Shown piece by piece: positions 51,132 through 58,243 of a stretch of DNA of 64,000 nucleotides. Numbering within the stretch: position 1 is the stretch's first letter; each line of letters starts with the position of its first letter. The notes beneath the pieces are model-generated. The model ran no database searches and had not been told where the DNA came from. It worked only from the letters and a program-made list of their open reading frames with translations. Made by a program: the position numbers and the translations under genes. Source of the stretch: a virus; IMG/VR virus record IMGVR_UViG_3300025099_003636, positions 1 to 64,000 of that record. One strand, given 5' to 3'.

Positions 51132-53417
51132 TTATTTGTTCTTTAAAATATTTATTAACCCTTCTGTTATATTTGGTAATGGATTTCTGCTAGTGTCACT
51201 TTCTTTATTCATTCCTTTTATTTTATTTTTTACACCTTCTATACCACCGTCTTGGAATGCTTCATATAATTCATTTACTATGTTTGTGAAGTCGTCTTTT
51301 AACTCTTGTACTTTTGCTCCACTTCTTTTACCTATATCTGGATTATTTTCATCTGTGGTAAAATAAGGTTTTTCACATTTATTAGAAGGAATCCCATAAC
51401 ATTGTCCTTTATTAAACTCTTCTGATGATAGACCATCTAACCAGGTTTGAAAATCCTCAGCAGCCCAGTCATTATCTTCGGTTCCGTATGGTGAATATGT
51501 TTTGTACTTAGTAATTCTTTCTAGATTATCAGCACTAATTAACGCGTTAGGTTTATATCTAGAGTAAACCAATTCTTCATTTTCATTATATCTTTTTGGT
51601 GCGTATTGTGGCCAAAATTCTACTAACGCATCTGTAACATCAAGTAAATCATCATCAGCTGCTTCAGAACCAATTAACCATTCTTTATCAGCAACAACAT
51701 CAAACACATCTTGTCTGGTGGTAAACACCCAATTAAGGAGTGTTGAAACACCTGGGAGAACTTTAGCGTTCATTAAACTTAAATTATCCATTAATTTTTC
51801 GTCACCAAGTCTATTATAAAAATAAGTTACTTGTGACATAGCAAGTACAGAAGGTACTTTTTTTATCACAGCTATAATAGAATTATCAGCTACACCTGTA
51901 AAAAGTTTTAATGCACCTACATCAGGTACGTTATCATAAGACATATCATCTATGACGGTTTGTAAAAATTCCTCTCGTTTATTATTTGGGATTTCGTCTA
52001 TACTTGTTGCTGCTTGACCGGACCCGTCTTTATTGTTGTACTTTCCAATGTAATCATTAAGGTTATTTAACTCATTTAAATCTCTAAATAACATCCACCC
52101 TTGTAGGTATCCATATAGTTTTTTTGCAAAAGCTTCTGCTTCCGTATCTGATAAACCACCTCTATCAAAAACAATTTGTTTATTTCCTTTAAATTTTTGA
52201 TAAAATTTTTCAGTTAAACCAGCTATAGATTTTTGACTAGCTGTTAGTTCTTGGAATTTTTGTACTATAAAATCTAATAGTAAACCTAAACTAACTGCAC
52301 CAATTGTATAATACCACCCTTTTGCGGTTTTTGGTATTATTTTAAGTAGTGTACCACCTACAGTTACAGATTTTAATTTTTGTCTCAACGCAGTAACTAA
52401 CTCATCCGTGGCATTTCTTTCTCCCCCTAACAAAAATTTAAGTTCCTTATCTGTTATTGTACCATTTTTAACTTGTCTACGTAATTGTCCTGTAGAATGC
52501 TTCTGGAGTAGTTCTATTATCTCCTTTTGTTGGTCTGACCTTAATAATATACCAATAATGTCATCCATCACTTGAGGCGGAATCACTCTTTGTCTTGCAA
52601 TTGACTGTGCTACTTGTGCTACCAAATCCTCCACACTCATCGGTAACCTGACTTGTGTTTGTTGGCTCGCTAATATTTTTAATTCATCTAATAATTTAGA
52701 TAATGAAGGGTTATCTAAATTATTCATCCAATCTCTTAGTGCTTTTTGTTTTACACCATTACTACCAGTAAAGGCTTTTTTAAATAAAAGGTCTTTTATT
52801 CCTTTTGTCCACTGCATTACTAATGTATCGTCGGTTATGCCTTGTAATGCATTAGTAGGTGTGGTTGGTCCAGTATCAGTTTTTGTTTTTACGTCATCAG
52901 TTTTTACATTTACGTCATCAGTTTTTACTTTTGTCTTCTCTGATGTTTCTTTTGCAACCTTTTTTTCCAGAGCTTTAAGTTCAGCTCCAAGTGATACTCT
53001 GAAAGATGAACCATCTGCTAATCTTTCCGGTAGTTTAGCTATAAGTTCGTCTAGTTTAGCACCTTTTAACTTACCCGAAGTAACACTCTCCAGTATTCTT
53101 TTTAATATGCTCGCATTAAAACTGACACCACTATCAGCTACAATCTTTTGAGTTCCTTTAATTGTTTGTGTGTTAACATCTTTAGCTAATCTTCTAAATA
53201 TGTTGTCTATTTTTTTACTGGATGTCCTACTCAATAATTGTGATATTCTATTAGATAGTTGTTCGGCCGCTTCTTTTGATAGGTTTTTACCAAAAATTTT
53301 GCTTAGATATTCGGTGAACTCTCTTGATAATTGTTCATTTAGTGGTGTGTCTATTCTTGGTTTAAGCCCCATTATTTGACGAGCTCTATCTATTTCTGTT
53401 ATAAGTGTATTAATCAT
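51132..53417 (-). CDS. Large uncharacterised protein, candidate internal/injected virion protein
   Basis: 761 aa. The N-terminus reads ITEIDRARQIMGLKPR and then TPLNE followed by Q, a likely prohead-protease-type site, and resembles two other N-termini here (53880 and 60083). A long helical N-terminal region is followed by a single TM-like segment (GWYYTIGAVSLGLLLDFIV) near residue 380 and a globular C-terminal half rich in Trp and Asp. Such a mix suits a protein stored in the head and sent into the membrane. No enzyme motif recognised. Confidence 0.5.
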   Translation of the reverse strand: MINTLITEIDRARQIMGLKPRIDTPLNEQLSREFTEYLSKIFGKNLSKEAAEQLSNRISQLLSRTSSKKIDNIFRRLAKDVNTQTIKGTQKIVADSGVSFNASILKRILESVTSGKLKGAKLDELIAKLPERLADGSSFRVSLGAELKALEKKVAKETSEKTKVKTDDVNVKTDDVKTKTDTGPTTPTNALQGITDDTLVMQWTKGIKDLLFKKAFTGSNGVKQKALRDWMNNLDNPSLSKLLDELKILASQQTQVRLPMSVEDLVAQVAQSIARQRVIPPQVMDDIIGILLRSDQQKEIIELLQKHSTGQLRRQVKNGTITDKELKFLLGGERNATDELVTALRQKLKSVTVGGTLLKIIPKTAKGWYYTIGAVSLGLLLDFIVQKFQELTASQKSIAGLTEKFYQKFKGNKQIVFDRGGLSDTEAEAFAKKLYGYLQGWMLFRDLNELNNLNDYIGKYNNKDGSGQAATSIDEIPNNKREEFLQTVIDDMSYDNVPDVGALKLFTGVADNSIIAVIKKVPSVLAMSQVTYFYNRLGDEKLMDNLSLMNAKVLPGVSTLLNWVFTTRQDVFDVVADKEWLIGSEAADDDLLDVTDALVEFWPQYAPKRYNENEELVYSRYKPNALISADNLERITKYKTYSPYGTEDNDWAAEDFQTWLDGLSSEEFNKGQCYGIPSNKCEKPYFTTDENNPDIGKRSGAKVQELKDDFTNIVNELYEAFQDGGIEGVKNKIKGMNKESDTSRNPLPNITEGLINILKNK

Positions 53418-53427
53418 AATTATTTTT

Positions 53428-53880
53428 TTACCACAAAGGGTTAGCTTTCCCTCTACTTGTTTGGTAGGAGTCTGCCCATTTACTATTTATTATTTGGTTT
53501 GCCATTCCTCTAGTTATTCCTGTTTCCCATACTCCAAGTGATGCTGTACCAGCTCCTGCACCATCATCTGATTCTCCAGACTCTGTTCCCGCATCTTGTT
53601 CCATAAATTCACCTGGTGCATAACTATCTTCTGGTCCGTCACTATAAAAGTCATACGCTGAATTTTCTTTAGAGTAGTTGGTTTCTGGTTCAGTAAATCC
53701 TTCCCCCTCTAATTCTGGTTCAGAACCTAAAGCTCCTTTACTTGTAAAACTATACTCACTTGCACCATCTGTATCGGCATAACCACCTTGTAGACCGGAC
53801 ATAATATCTTCATTTAATGGGTTACCATCAAACATTATTTCCTTAACTCTATCTATATTTTCTTGTAACGAATCACACAT
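53428..53880 (-). CDS. Acidic small protein with candidate capsid-targeting N-terminus
   Basis: 150 aa. The N-terminus LQENIDRVKEIMFDGNPLNE followed by D matches the class seen at 53417 and 60083 (IDR..xIM...LNE). The rest is disordered-looking: Gly/Ser/Glu/Asp-rich (EPELEGEGFTEPETNYSKE). Two overlapping TATTTATA boxes lie just upstream. It could be a small internal head protein; no family known. Confidence 0.5.
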   Translation of the reverse strand: MCDSLQENIDRVKEIMFDGNPLNEDIMSGLQGGYADTDGASEYSFTSKGALGSEPELEGEGFTEPETNYSKENSAYDFYSDGPEDSYAPGEFMEQDAGTESGESDDGAGAGTASLGVWETGITRGMANQIINSKWADSYQTSRGKANPLW

Positions 53881-53890
53881 ATGTATACTA

Positions 53891-53904
53891 TATAAATATA
53901 AATA
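53891..53904 (-). promoter_or_regulatory. Two overlapping candidate late promoter boxes
   Basis: On the - strand TATTTATA occurs at 53904-53897 and again at 53898-53891, ten bases before the ATG at 53880. Confidence 0.45.
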
Positions 53905-53907
53905 CCG

Positions 53908-53932
53908 AAAAAGGTGGAATAATCCACCTTTA
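53908..53932 (-). terminator. Terminator after the 93-aa gene
   Basis: Stem AAAGGTGGA (53910-53918), loop ATAA, stem TCCACCTTT (53923-53931). On the - strand it is followed by T-rich sequence and lies three bases after the stop at 53935. Confidence 0.8.
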
Positions 53933-53934
53933 AA

Positions 53935-54216
53935 TCAATAATTCAACACCTGTCTATTTTGGTTTACATATATAGATAAACCTTCTTTAAGTTGTGATTC
54001 ATCTATGTCGTTTTTTAATGTGATAATTTCCATTCCTTCATCACCCTCATCAAACCATTCTCTTTCGTTAAAAAGGTCACACACCACTTCTAACTCTTCC
54101 ATAGGTATTTCTAATTCATGTTCACCACACATGTCATCTTCACATAGTGTGAATTCCACAAATATTGTTGCTCTATCATTATATATAAAGTGGGAGTGTA
54201 TTTCTTCAATAACCAT
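53935..54216 (-). CDS. Small acidic hypothetical protein
   Basis: 93 aa, acidic with a Cys pair (FTLCEDDMCGEHELEIPMEE). Predicted alpha/beta; no recognised family and no targeting peptide. The start at 54216 gives MVIEEIHSHFIYND. It is followed by a strong terminator, so it is the end of a short transcription unit with the gene at 54259. Confidence 0.5.
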   Translation of the reverse strand: MVIEEIHSHFIYNDRATIFVEFTLCEDDMCGEHELEIPMEELEVVCDLFNEREWFDEGDEGMEIITLKNDIDESQLKEGLSIYVNQNRQVLNY

Positions 54217-54258
54217 AATATCTTTTTTAGATTAAATATATGGTATTAAAGAAAAGTC

Positions 54259-54672
54259 TTACAGTCTACGTGATTTTAACCAAAATATTTCTCTACCTGC
54301 TCTAGTTTCTAAGGCTCTTAATTTTTGTTTAGATTTTTTTAAATCTAATTCTGGGGATTTTTCTAAATCACCCATCAAAAATGATGTAAACTCTAAAACA
54401 TCAGCATTTAACTCTTCTACGTATTGTACTCTATCTTGTAATTGTTCTATTTGGTCTTGTTGTAAAGCAACAATTTCTTCAGGTGATAAAAGTTTTTCTA
54501 ACTCATCTTCAATGCCTTCAATATCATCTTCAGCATCATAAATGTCATTATCAGTATTAATCATATTAGCTTGGTCCAAAACTCTAAGAACCTCATCATC
54601 AGCAGTTTCTTGTTCAAGTATATTTTTAAGTACTTTGGTTAACTGTTCTTCAGAAATTTTAATTTTTTTCAT
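54259..54672 (-). CDS. Small helical protein with SExQL-type N-terminus
   Basis: 137 aa. It starts MKKIKISEEQLTKVLKNILE, then Q, the same N-terminal helix as at 25489, 60586 and 62483. The rest is acidic and helical (DAEDDIEGIEDELEKLLSPE), with a coiled-coil centre and a basic C-terminus. Candidate internal head protein cut by the prohead protease; inference. Late-type box 13 bases upstream. Confidence 0.5.
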   Translation of the reverse strand: MKKIKISEEQLTKVLKNILEQETADDEVLRVLDQANMINTDNDIYDAEDDIEGIEDELEKLLSPEEIVALQQDQIEQLQDRVQYVEELNADVLEFTSFLMGDLEKSPELDLKKSKQKLRALETRAGREIFWLKSRRL

Positions 54673-54685
54673 TTTTTGTTTTTAT

Positions 54686-54693
54686 TATAAATA
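54686..54693 (-). promoter_or_regulatory. Candidate late promoter box
   Basis: On the - strand this reads TATTTATA, 13 bases before the ATG at 54672. Confidence 0.45.
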
Positions 54694-54707
54694 TATCCTA
54701 ATATTTA

Positions 54708-54739
54708 TTTGGTTGAGTGGTAAAAATTTTTTATTTTTG
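54708..54739 (+). promoter_or_regulatory. Bacteroidota-type promoter for the 53-aa gene
   Basis: -33 TTTG at 54708-54711 (extended TTTGGTTG), 20-base spacer, -7 TATTTTTG at 54732-54739. The GTG start at 54744 follows after four bases, so the mRNA is probably leaderless. Confidence 0.65.
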
Positions 54740-54743
54740 TTGT

Positions 54744-54905
54744 GTGAAAGAAAAACTTAAAAAATACAAGTTAGTTGGTGTTAGTCTGTCGGACCACGAA
54801 AAATCTGTTAAAGTAGGCAAACTTAAACAGAAGGGTTTAGCAGAAGACGCTTACTGGAGTATGGGAAAATCATATTACTGGATAAAAAGAGGTAATAAAA
54901 TATAA
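54744..54905 (+). CDS. 53-aa basic hypothetical protein
   Basis: A GTG at 54717 in frame lies inside the promoter, so the GTG at 54744 is the likely start, giving 53 aa beginning MKEKLKKYKLVGVSLSDHEK. It is basic with a C-terminal YWSMGKSYYWIKRGNKI. No family is recognised. It has a host-type promoter, so it may be expressed early and act on the host. A second small gene follows after 13 bases. Confidence 0.5.
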   Translation: MKEKLKKYKLVGVSLSDHEKSVKVGKLKQKGLAEDAYWSMGKSYYWIKRGNKI

Positions 54906-54918
54906 AATAAATACTATT

Positions 54919-55113
54919 ATGGGACATTGGGAAGACTTTTGGTGGGAAACCAGCCAATCTATAAAAGAAAAAGGTTTAGAAAAAGAATTTGATGCTCAAT
55001 TAAAGAAAATGAGTAGTCAAGATAAACATAAATATAAAGATACACGTTCTAGGTGGTCTTATGCTTTAAATAAAGTACTTCAAAATAACGATAAAAAAAT
55101 AAAATCTAGTTAA
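54919..55113 (+). CDS. 64-aa hypothetical protein
   Basis: Begins MGHWEDFWWETSQSIKEKG, with three Trp near the start, then a charged helical body. Not recognised. It is cotranscribed with the 53-aa gene and ended by a strong terminator eight bases later. Small size and host-type promoter suit an early host-interaction protein, but this is only context. Confidence 0.5.
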   Translation: MGHWEDFWWETSQSIKEKGLEKEFDAQLKKMSSQDKHKYKDTRSRWSYALNKVLQNNDKKIKSS

Positions 55114-55120
55114 TAAAAAA

Positions 55121-55145
55121 ACCCTGACCGTCGTCAGGGTTTTTG
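55121..55145 (+). terminator. Terminator after the two small genes
   Basis: Stem ACCCTGAC (55121-55128), loop CGTC, stem GTCAGGGT (55133-55140), followed by T-run; A-run before it allows action on the other strand too. Confidence 0.9.
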
Positions 55146-55250
55146 CAACTCTTAAATAATTTAAACTCCGTAATTAGTTTCCATCTTTTGGTTGCGGGAA
55201 AAAACTTTCACTAATTTGCAACCGGTTTAATTATTTAACCTTTTGTCTTG

Positions 55251-55676
55251 TTAGAATTTGTACGATAAACCAAGATTGAAAGTGCCCTCTCTTTCTCCGT
55301 TTTCATCTTCTTTTAATCCCATACTATAGTTTGGTTCAACATTAAGACCTTTCCATACATTATAAGAATAACCAACACCAACAGTTAAGTTGTCCATTGT
55401 TTCTTCTGTAGGAGCTTGAACAGACACGTATGTGTTTGCGTTCCAGTTGTATCTCCCCCAAAGGTCATAGTTATCGTCACCTTCTGCATCTACACCATTT
55501 TTTAGTAAACCTACTGTCCAAGTATCATTTAACGCATAACCAAAACCAATGTTTTGTGTTATTTTGTCCATAGTTTCCTCTTGGTCACCATCGTAAGTTG
55601 TTACTACCATAAAATTTTGTGCTGAAGCAAGTAATGTTGATAATGCTATAGCGGATGTTAAAAATATTTTTTTCAT
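55251..55676 (-). CDS. Secreted outer-membrane beta-barrel protein
   Basis: 141 aa. Signal peptide MKKIFLTSAIALSTLLASAQ with cleavage after ASA or SAQ. The mature part alternates aromatic/hydrophobic residues in short strands (NIGFGYALNDTWTVGLL, LTVGVGYSYNVWKGLNVEP) and ends LGLSYKF with the terminal Phe typical of outer-membrane barrels. A small eight-strand barrel is likely. By analogy with phage Lom-type proteins it could block superinfection or alter the host surface; inference. Possible -7 box TATTTTTG at 55730-55737 upstream. Confidence 0.7.
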   Translation of the reverse strand: MKKIFLTSAIALSTLLASAQNFMVVTTYDGDQEETMDKITQNIGFGYALNDTWTVGLLKNGVDAEGDDNYDLWGRYNWNANTYVSVQAPTEETMDNLTVGVGYSYNVWKGLNVEPNYSMGLKEDENGEREGTFNLGLSYKF

Positions 55677-55757
55677 TTTTTAATTTTCTTTTTTAACTTT
55701 TATATTTTCGAATTGTTTATATAGATGCTCAAAAATACACATCCTTATTTTTACTTT

Positions 55758-55982
55758 TTATTTCTTAGTAAAAAATGATGCTAGTAATACCAATACTACT
55801 AAACCAACGAACCCACCATTTCCTAAAGAATTGATAAGGCTAGTCAAGTTAGCTACAACATCCATGTTGAAAATAGCACCACCTGTCAATACAAACCAAA
55901 GAATTGATACTGGAATAACGGCCATTAATATTGAGCCTAATCCACCAAAAAATCCTGTGATATATTTGATTACTGAATCCAT
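55758..55982 (-). CDS. Small two-TM membrane protein
   Basis: 74 aa with two hydrophobic segments (GSILMAVIPVSILWFVLTGG and GFVGLVVLVLLASFF) and a lysine tail. Holin-like by size and topology, but no endolysin is nearby, so the function is open. Its neighbour is the outer-membrane protein; together they may change the host envelope. Confidence 0.5.
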   Translation of the reverse strand: MDSVIKYITGFFGGLGSILMAVIPVSILWFVLTGGAIFNMDVVANLTSLINSLGNGGFVGLVVLVLLASFFTKK

Positions 55983-56177
55983 AATTTTTTTGTTTTTTTT
56001 TAAATGTTTATATCACATAAGTTCCGGTTAACTTAGTGATGATTATACCTTCTTTAACATATGTTTTTAAAGGTTCTTACAATACATACGTCTTTTAATT
56101 AAAAAGTCAATAAAAGTTATAAAATCCTGGTTTTTGGTGTAAAAATGGGTATTATTGGTGTCATTAGGTACACATCT

Positions 56178-56191
56178 TACGATATATCGTA
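56178..56191. promoter_or_regulatory. 14-bp perfect palindrome in a 254-base gap
   Basis: TACGATATATCGTA lies about 46 bases upstream of the ATG at 56237. It is a possible operator. The rest of the gap between 55983 and 56236 shows no gene or clear promoter. Confidence 0.4.
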
Positions 56192-56236
56192 CTTGATTTT
56201 TAAGGGTATTTAACATATTTTTATTAAAAATAGCTT

Positions 56237-57220
56237 ATGAAACTAAAAATATTAAAGGAACAGAATAAAAATTATAACTTAAGTGTCTTAGATTTTATAA
56301 GACTTTTAGACCCTAGTAAGACTGGCAAATTTCTCCAAATTTTATTAAACGAATTAAAGTCTTATGATAATTCTATTGCTGTTTCACAAGGTAATGTTTG
56401 GGAATTAAGTAATCAGGTTGAGGTGTCTACTGGTGTTAATGAGGAAATAATAAACTTATTGATTGAGTGTCTGGGTGGTGTGGATATTATTAATGACTTA
56501 GAAAAATTTGAGGTGTTGTGTGAGGAAAATTTAATCACTATTAAAGATATACAAGAATATAAATCTTTAGGTGAGATATCTTTGGCTGTAATAGATGCTG
56601 AAGAAAAAAGAAAGGGAACTTTGCCAAAAAAAAATATTATTTTAGATAATTCTGAATACCTAGTACTTAAACCTTTAAACATATTTGCTTCTAGAAAATA
56701 TGGTGCATCCACTAAATGGTGTACTTCCAGTAAAGAACCTAAAACTTTTTATGATTACTCTAATAAAGGGATACTACTTTATATATTATCAAAAGAAAAT
56801 AATAAAAAATGGGCTGTATATTATGATTTAAAAGATAAAGAACTGTCTTGGTGGAACTCTAGAGATATCTTAACTGATGGTTATCTGGTGGATTTACCTG
56901 AAAAACTAAAAAAGGATGTGTTAAATTACATTTTAAATGAATCCAACCCAAACAGTCATTATTTCGATAAAGAGACTAAATTACTGTCTGAACAAATTTT
57001 AATTGGTGTTGTGGATGAGGATGGTCAATATAATGAAGTTTTAGCTACCCCAGAACCATTTACTGGTATATGGCGTAATGGTGTTAATGGTCCTACCTGG
57101 AATCCAGGTGAATATGCGACCACAAGTACTGAAGATAGAATAGATGGTTTGGTTAATAAAACATTAGAGTGTCACTACACCATAAAAGCTTTAAATGAGG
57201 GTGGTAAAATTATTAACTAA
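56237..57220 (+). CDS. Phage protein with a YGxxTKWCT motif and candidate targeting N-terminus
   Basis: 327 aa. It starts MKLKILKE followed by Q, an [LI]xE-type site. Near the middle, ASRKYGASTKWCTSSKEPKT followed by WAVYYDLKDKEL resembles a motif repeated in proteins of T4-like marine phages of unknown function, where Trp-Cys and surrounding residues may form a catalytic or binding site. The C-terminal part is globular. Convergent with thioredoxin, overlapping its 3' end by eight bases. Confidence 0.5.
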   Translation: MKLKILKEQNKNYNLSVLDFIRLLDPSKTGKFLQILLNELKSYDNSIAVSQGNVWELSNQVEVSTGVNEEIINLLIECLGGVDIINDLEKFEVLCEENLITIKDIQEYKSLGEISLAVIDAEEKRKGTLPKKNIILDNSEYLVLKPLNIFASRKYGASTKWCTSSKEPKTFYDYSNKGILLYILSKENNKKWAVYYDLKDKELSWWNSRDILTDGYLVDLPEKLKKDVLNYILNESNPNSHYFDKETKLLSEQILIGVVDEDGQYNEVLATPEPFTGIWRNGVNGPTWNPGEYATTSTEDRIDGLVNKTLECHYTIKALNEGGKIIN

Positions 57221-57521
57221 TATAATACTTTAACTTTTCTTCGTATATATATCCTGGTTGAACTCCTTGCATAGATTCTTGTACTTCTCCGTTTTTAATA
57301 ATTGTTACGTTTGGTATCCCTCTAACTCCATATCTCGCAGCTAAAGATTTCATTTGGTCAACATTAACTTTTAATATATTATTAGGGTATTGCTCTTTTA
57401 ATTTATCAATCGTTGGTGTTAACATTCTACACGGTCCACACCACGGAGCCCAAAAATCCACCAAAATAACTTCTTCATTTTTTAGTTTTTCATTAAAAAC
57501 TTCTTCATTAATTATATCCAT
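57213..57521 (-). CDS. trxA: Thioredoxin
   Basis: 102 aa. Active site FWAPWCGPCRMLTPT, cis-Pro segment GIPNVTIIKNG and NVDQMKSLAARYGVRG are canonical. It reduces disulfides and can serve ribonucleotide reductase or act as a polymerase processivity factor in some phages. It complements the glutaredoxin at 40985. Start has no host-type promoter just upstream; a TATTTATT-like box lies about 40 bases away. Confidence 0.9.
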   Translation of the reverse strand: MDIINEEVFNEKLKNEEVILVDFWAPWCGPCRMLTPTIDKLKEQYPNNILKVNVDQMKSLAARYGVRGIPNVTIIKNGEVQESMQGVQPGYIYEEKLKYYIS

Positions 57522-57579
57522 TTGTTTTATTTTATATTAAGTATACTAGATTTATTCACATAATAAATAGTCAATAGGT

Positions 57580-57661
57580 TTTGTTATGTCAATAACTTTT
57601 ATTATCTTTGTAGTATGAAAAAACAATAAATAATTCACTTAATTTGTAACTACAAAGATAA
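57580..57661 (+). promoter_or_regulatory. Bacteroidota-type promoter and 13-bp inverted repeat
   Basis: -33 TTTG at 57580-57583, 19-base spacer, -7 TATCTTTG at 57603-57610. The segment TTATCTTTGTAGT (57602-57614) is repeated in inverse orientation as ACTACAAAGATAA (57649-57661). This could be a hairpin in the leader, an operator, or a second promoter facing thioredoxin. The 16 bases TTATCTTTGTAGTATG are identical to those at 46803. Confidence 0.6.
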
Positions 57662-57715
57662 ATTTTACGTATATAATAATACCAACCAAAAGTTTAACCT
57701 ACTAAATAAAATAAA

Positions 57716-58243
57716 ATGAAAAATCTACTAACAACACTACTTTTAATACTAACCATAACATCATATGGACAAACTAAATTAGATTCTCTTATATTTGATA
57801 TGGTGAACGAATATCGTGTTTCTAACGGATTAACTGCTTGGGTTTGGGACGATAATACTTTTTTAATCGCAGAAAAACACAATGAGTATCAAGTAAAAAT
57901 ATCTGATATTTCACATAAAGAATTGCAGGATGTTGAAAACCATAAAGAAGTTAGTAGGTTAGCTCATCGTTTTGATTATGTTTTTACAGATTGGATGCGT
58001 TGTGGTGAAAATATAGCTGTTGTTAATACATTAGATTTATCAGTAGAAGAAATTGCGACTACTACATTAGAAATGTGGATTGCTTCACCACCACATAACA
58101 GAACACTTTTACAACCAACTAAATATGAATATGGTGCTATTAGTTCACATAGTAGTACAAAATGGTCACGTTCTAAGTACTCTCACAGTAATAGTTGGGT
58201 TTATGTTACCTTAAATGTTTATGGGGGGTCTTTACCTAATTAG
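57716..58243 (+). CDS. Secreted CAP-domain (SCP/PR-1-like) protein
   Basis: 175 aa. Signal peptide MKNLLTTLLLILTITSYGQ. The CAP fold is supported by MVNEYRVSNGLTAWVWDD, LIAEKHNEYQ, a CGENIAV motif and MWIASPPHNRTLLQPTKYEY, with a final VYVTLNVYG. CAP proteins have many roles (lipid binding, proteolysis, adhesion). It may be exported to the host envelope to prevent reinfection or support lysis; unknown. Host-type promoter upstream with a leader of about 100 bases. Confidence 0.75.
   Translation: MKNLLTTLLLILTITSYGQTKLDSLIFDMVNEYRVSNGLTAWVWDDNTFLIAEKHNEYQVKISDISHKELQDVENHKEVSRLAHRFDYVFTDWMRCGENIAVVNTLDLSVEEIATTTLEMWIASPPHNRTLLQPTKYEYGAISSHSSTKWSRSKYSHSNSWVYVTLNVYGGSLPN

Noticed and set aside
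55187-55218. Possible + strand promoter with TTTGGTTG and CTAATTTG
   Set aside because: The -7 box lacks the TA at the right distance, and it would drive only antisense RNA against the barrel gene. GGTTGC and GCAACC there may instead form a weak hairpin.
56028-56090. Short ORF of about 19 codons
   Set aside because: No coding-like composition, no start context and no neighbour coupling.
57614-57628. Four-codon ORF (MKKQ) right after the promoter
   Set aside because: Too short to support; could be a leader peptide but nothing shows it. The CAP start at 57716 has its own A-rich leader.
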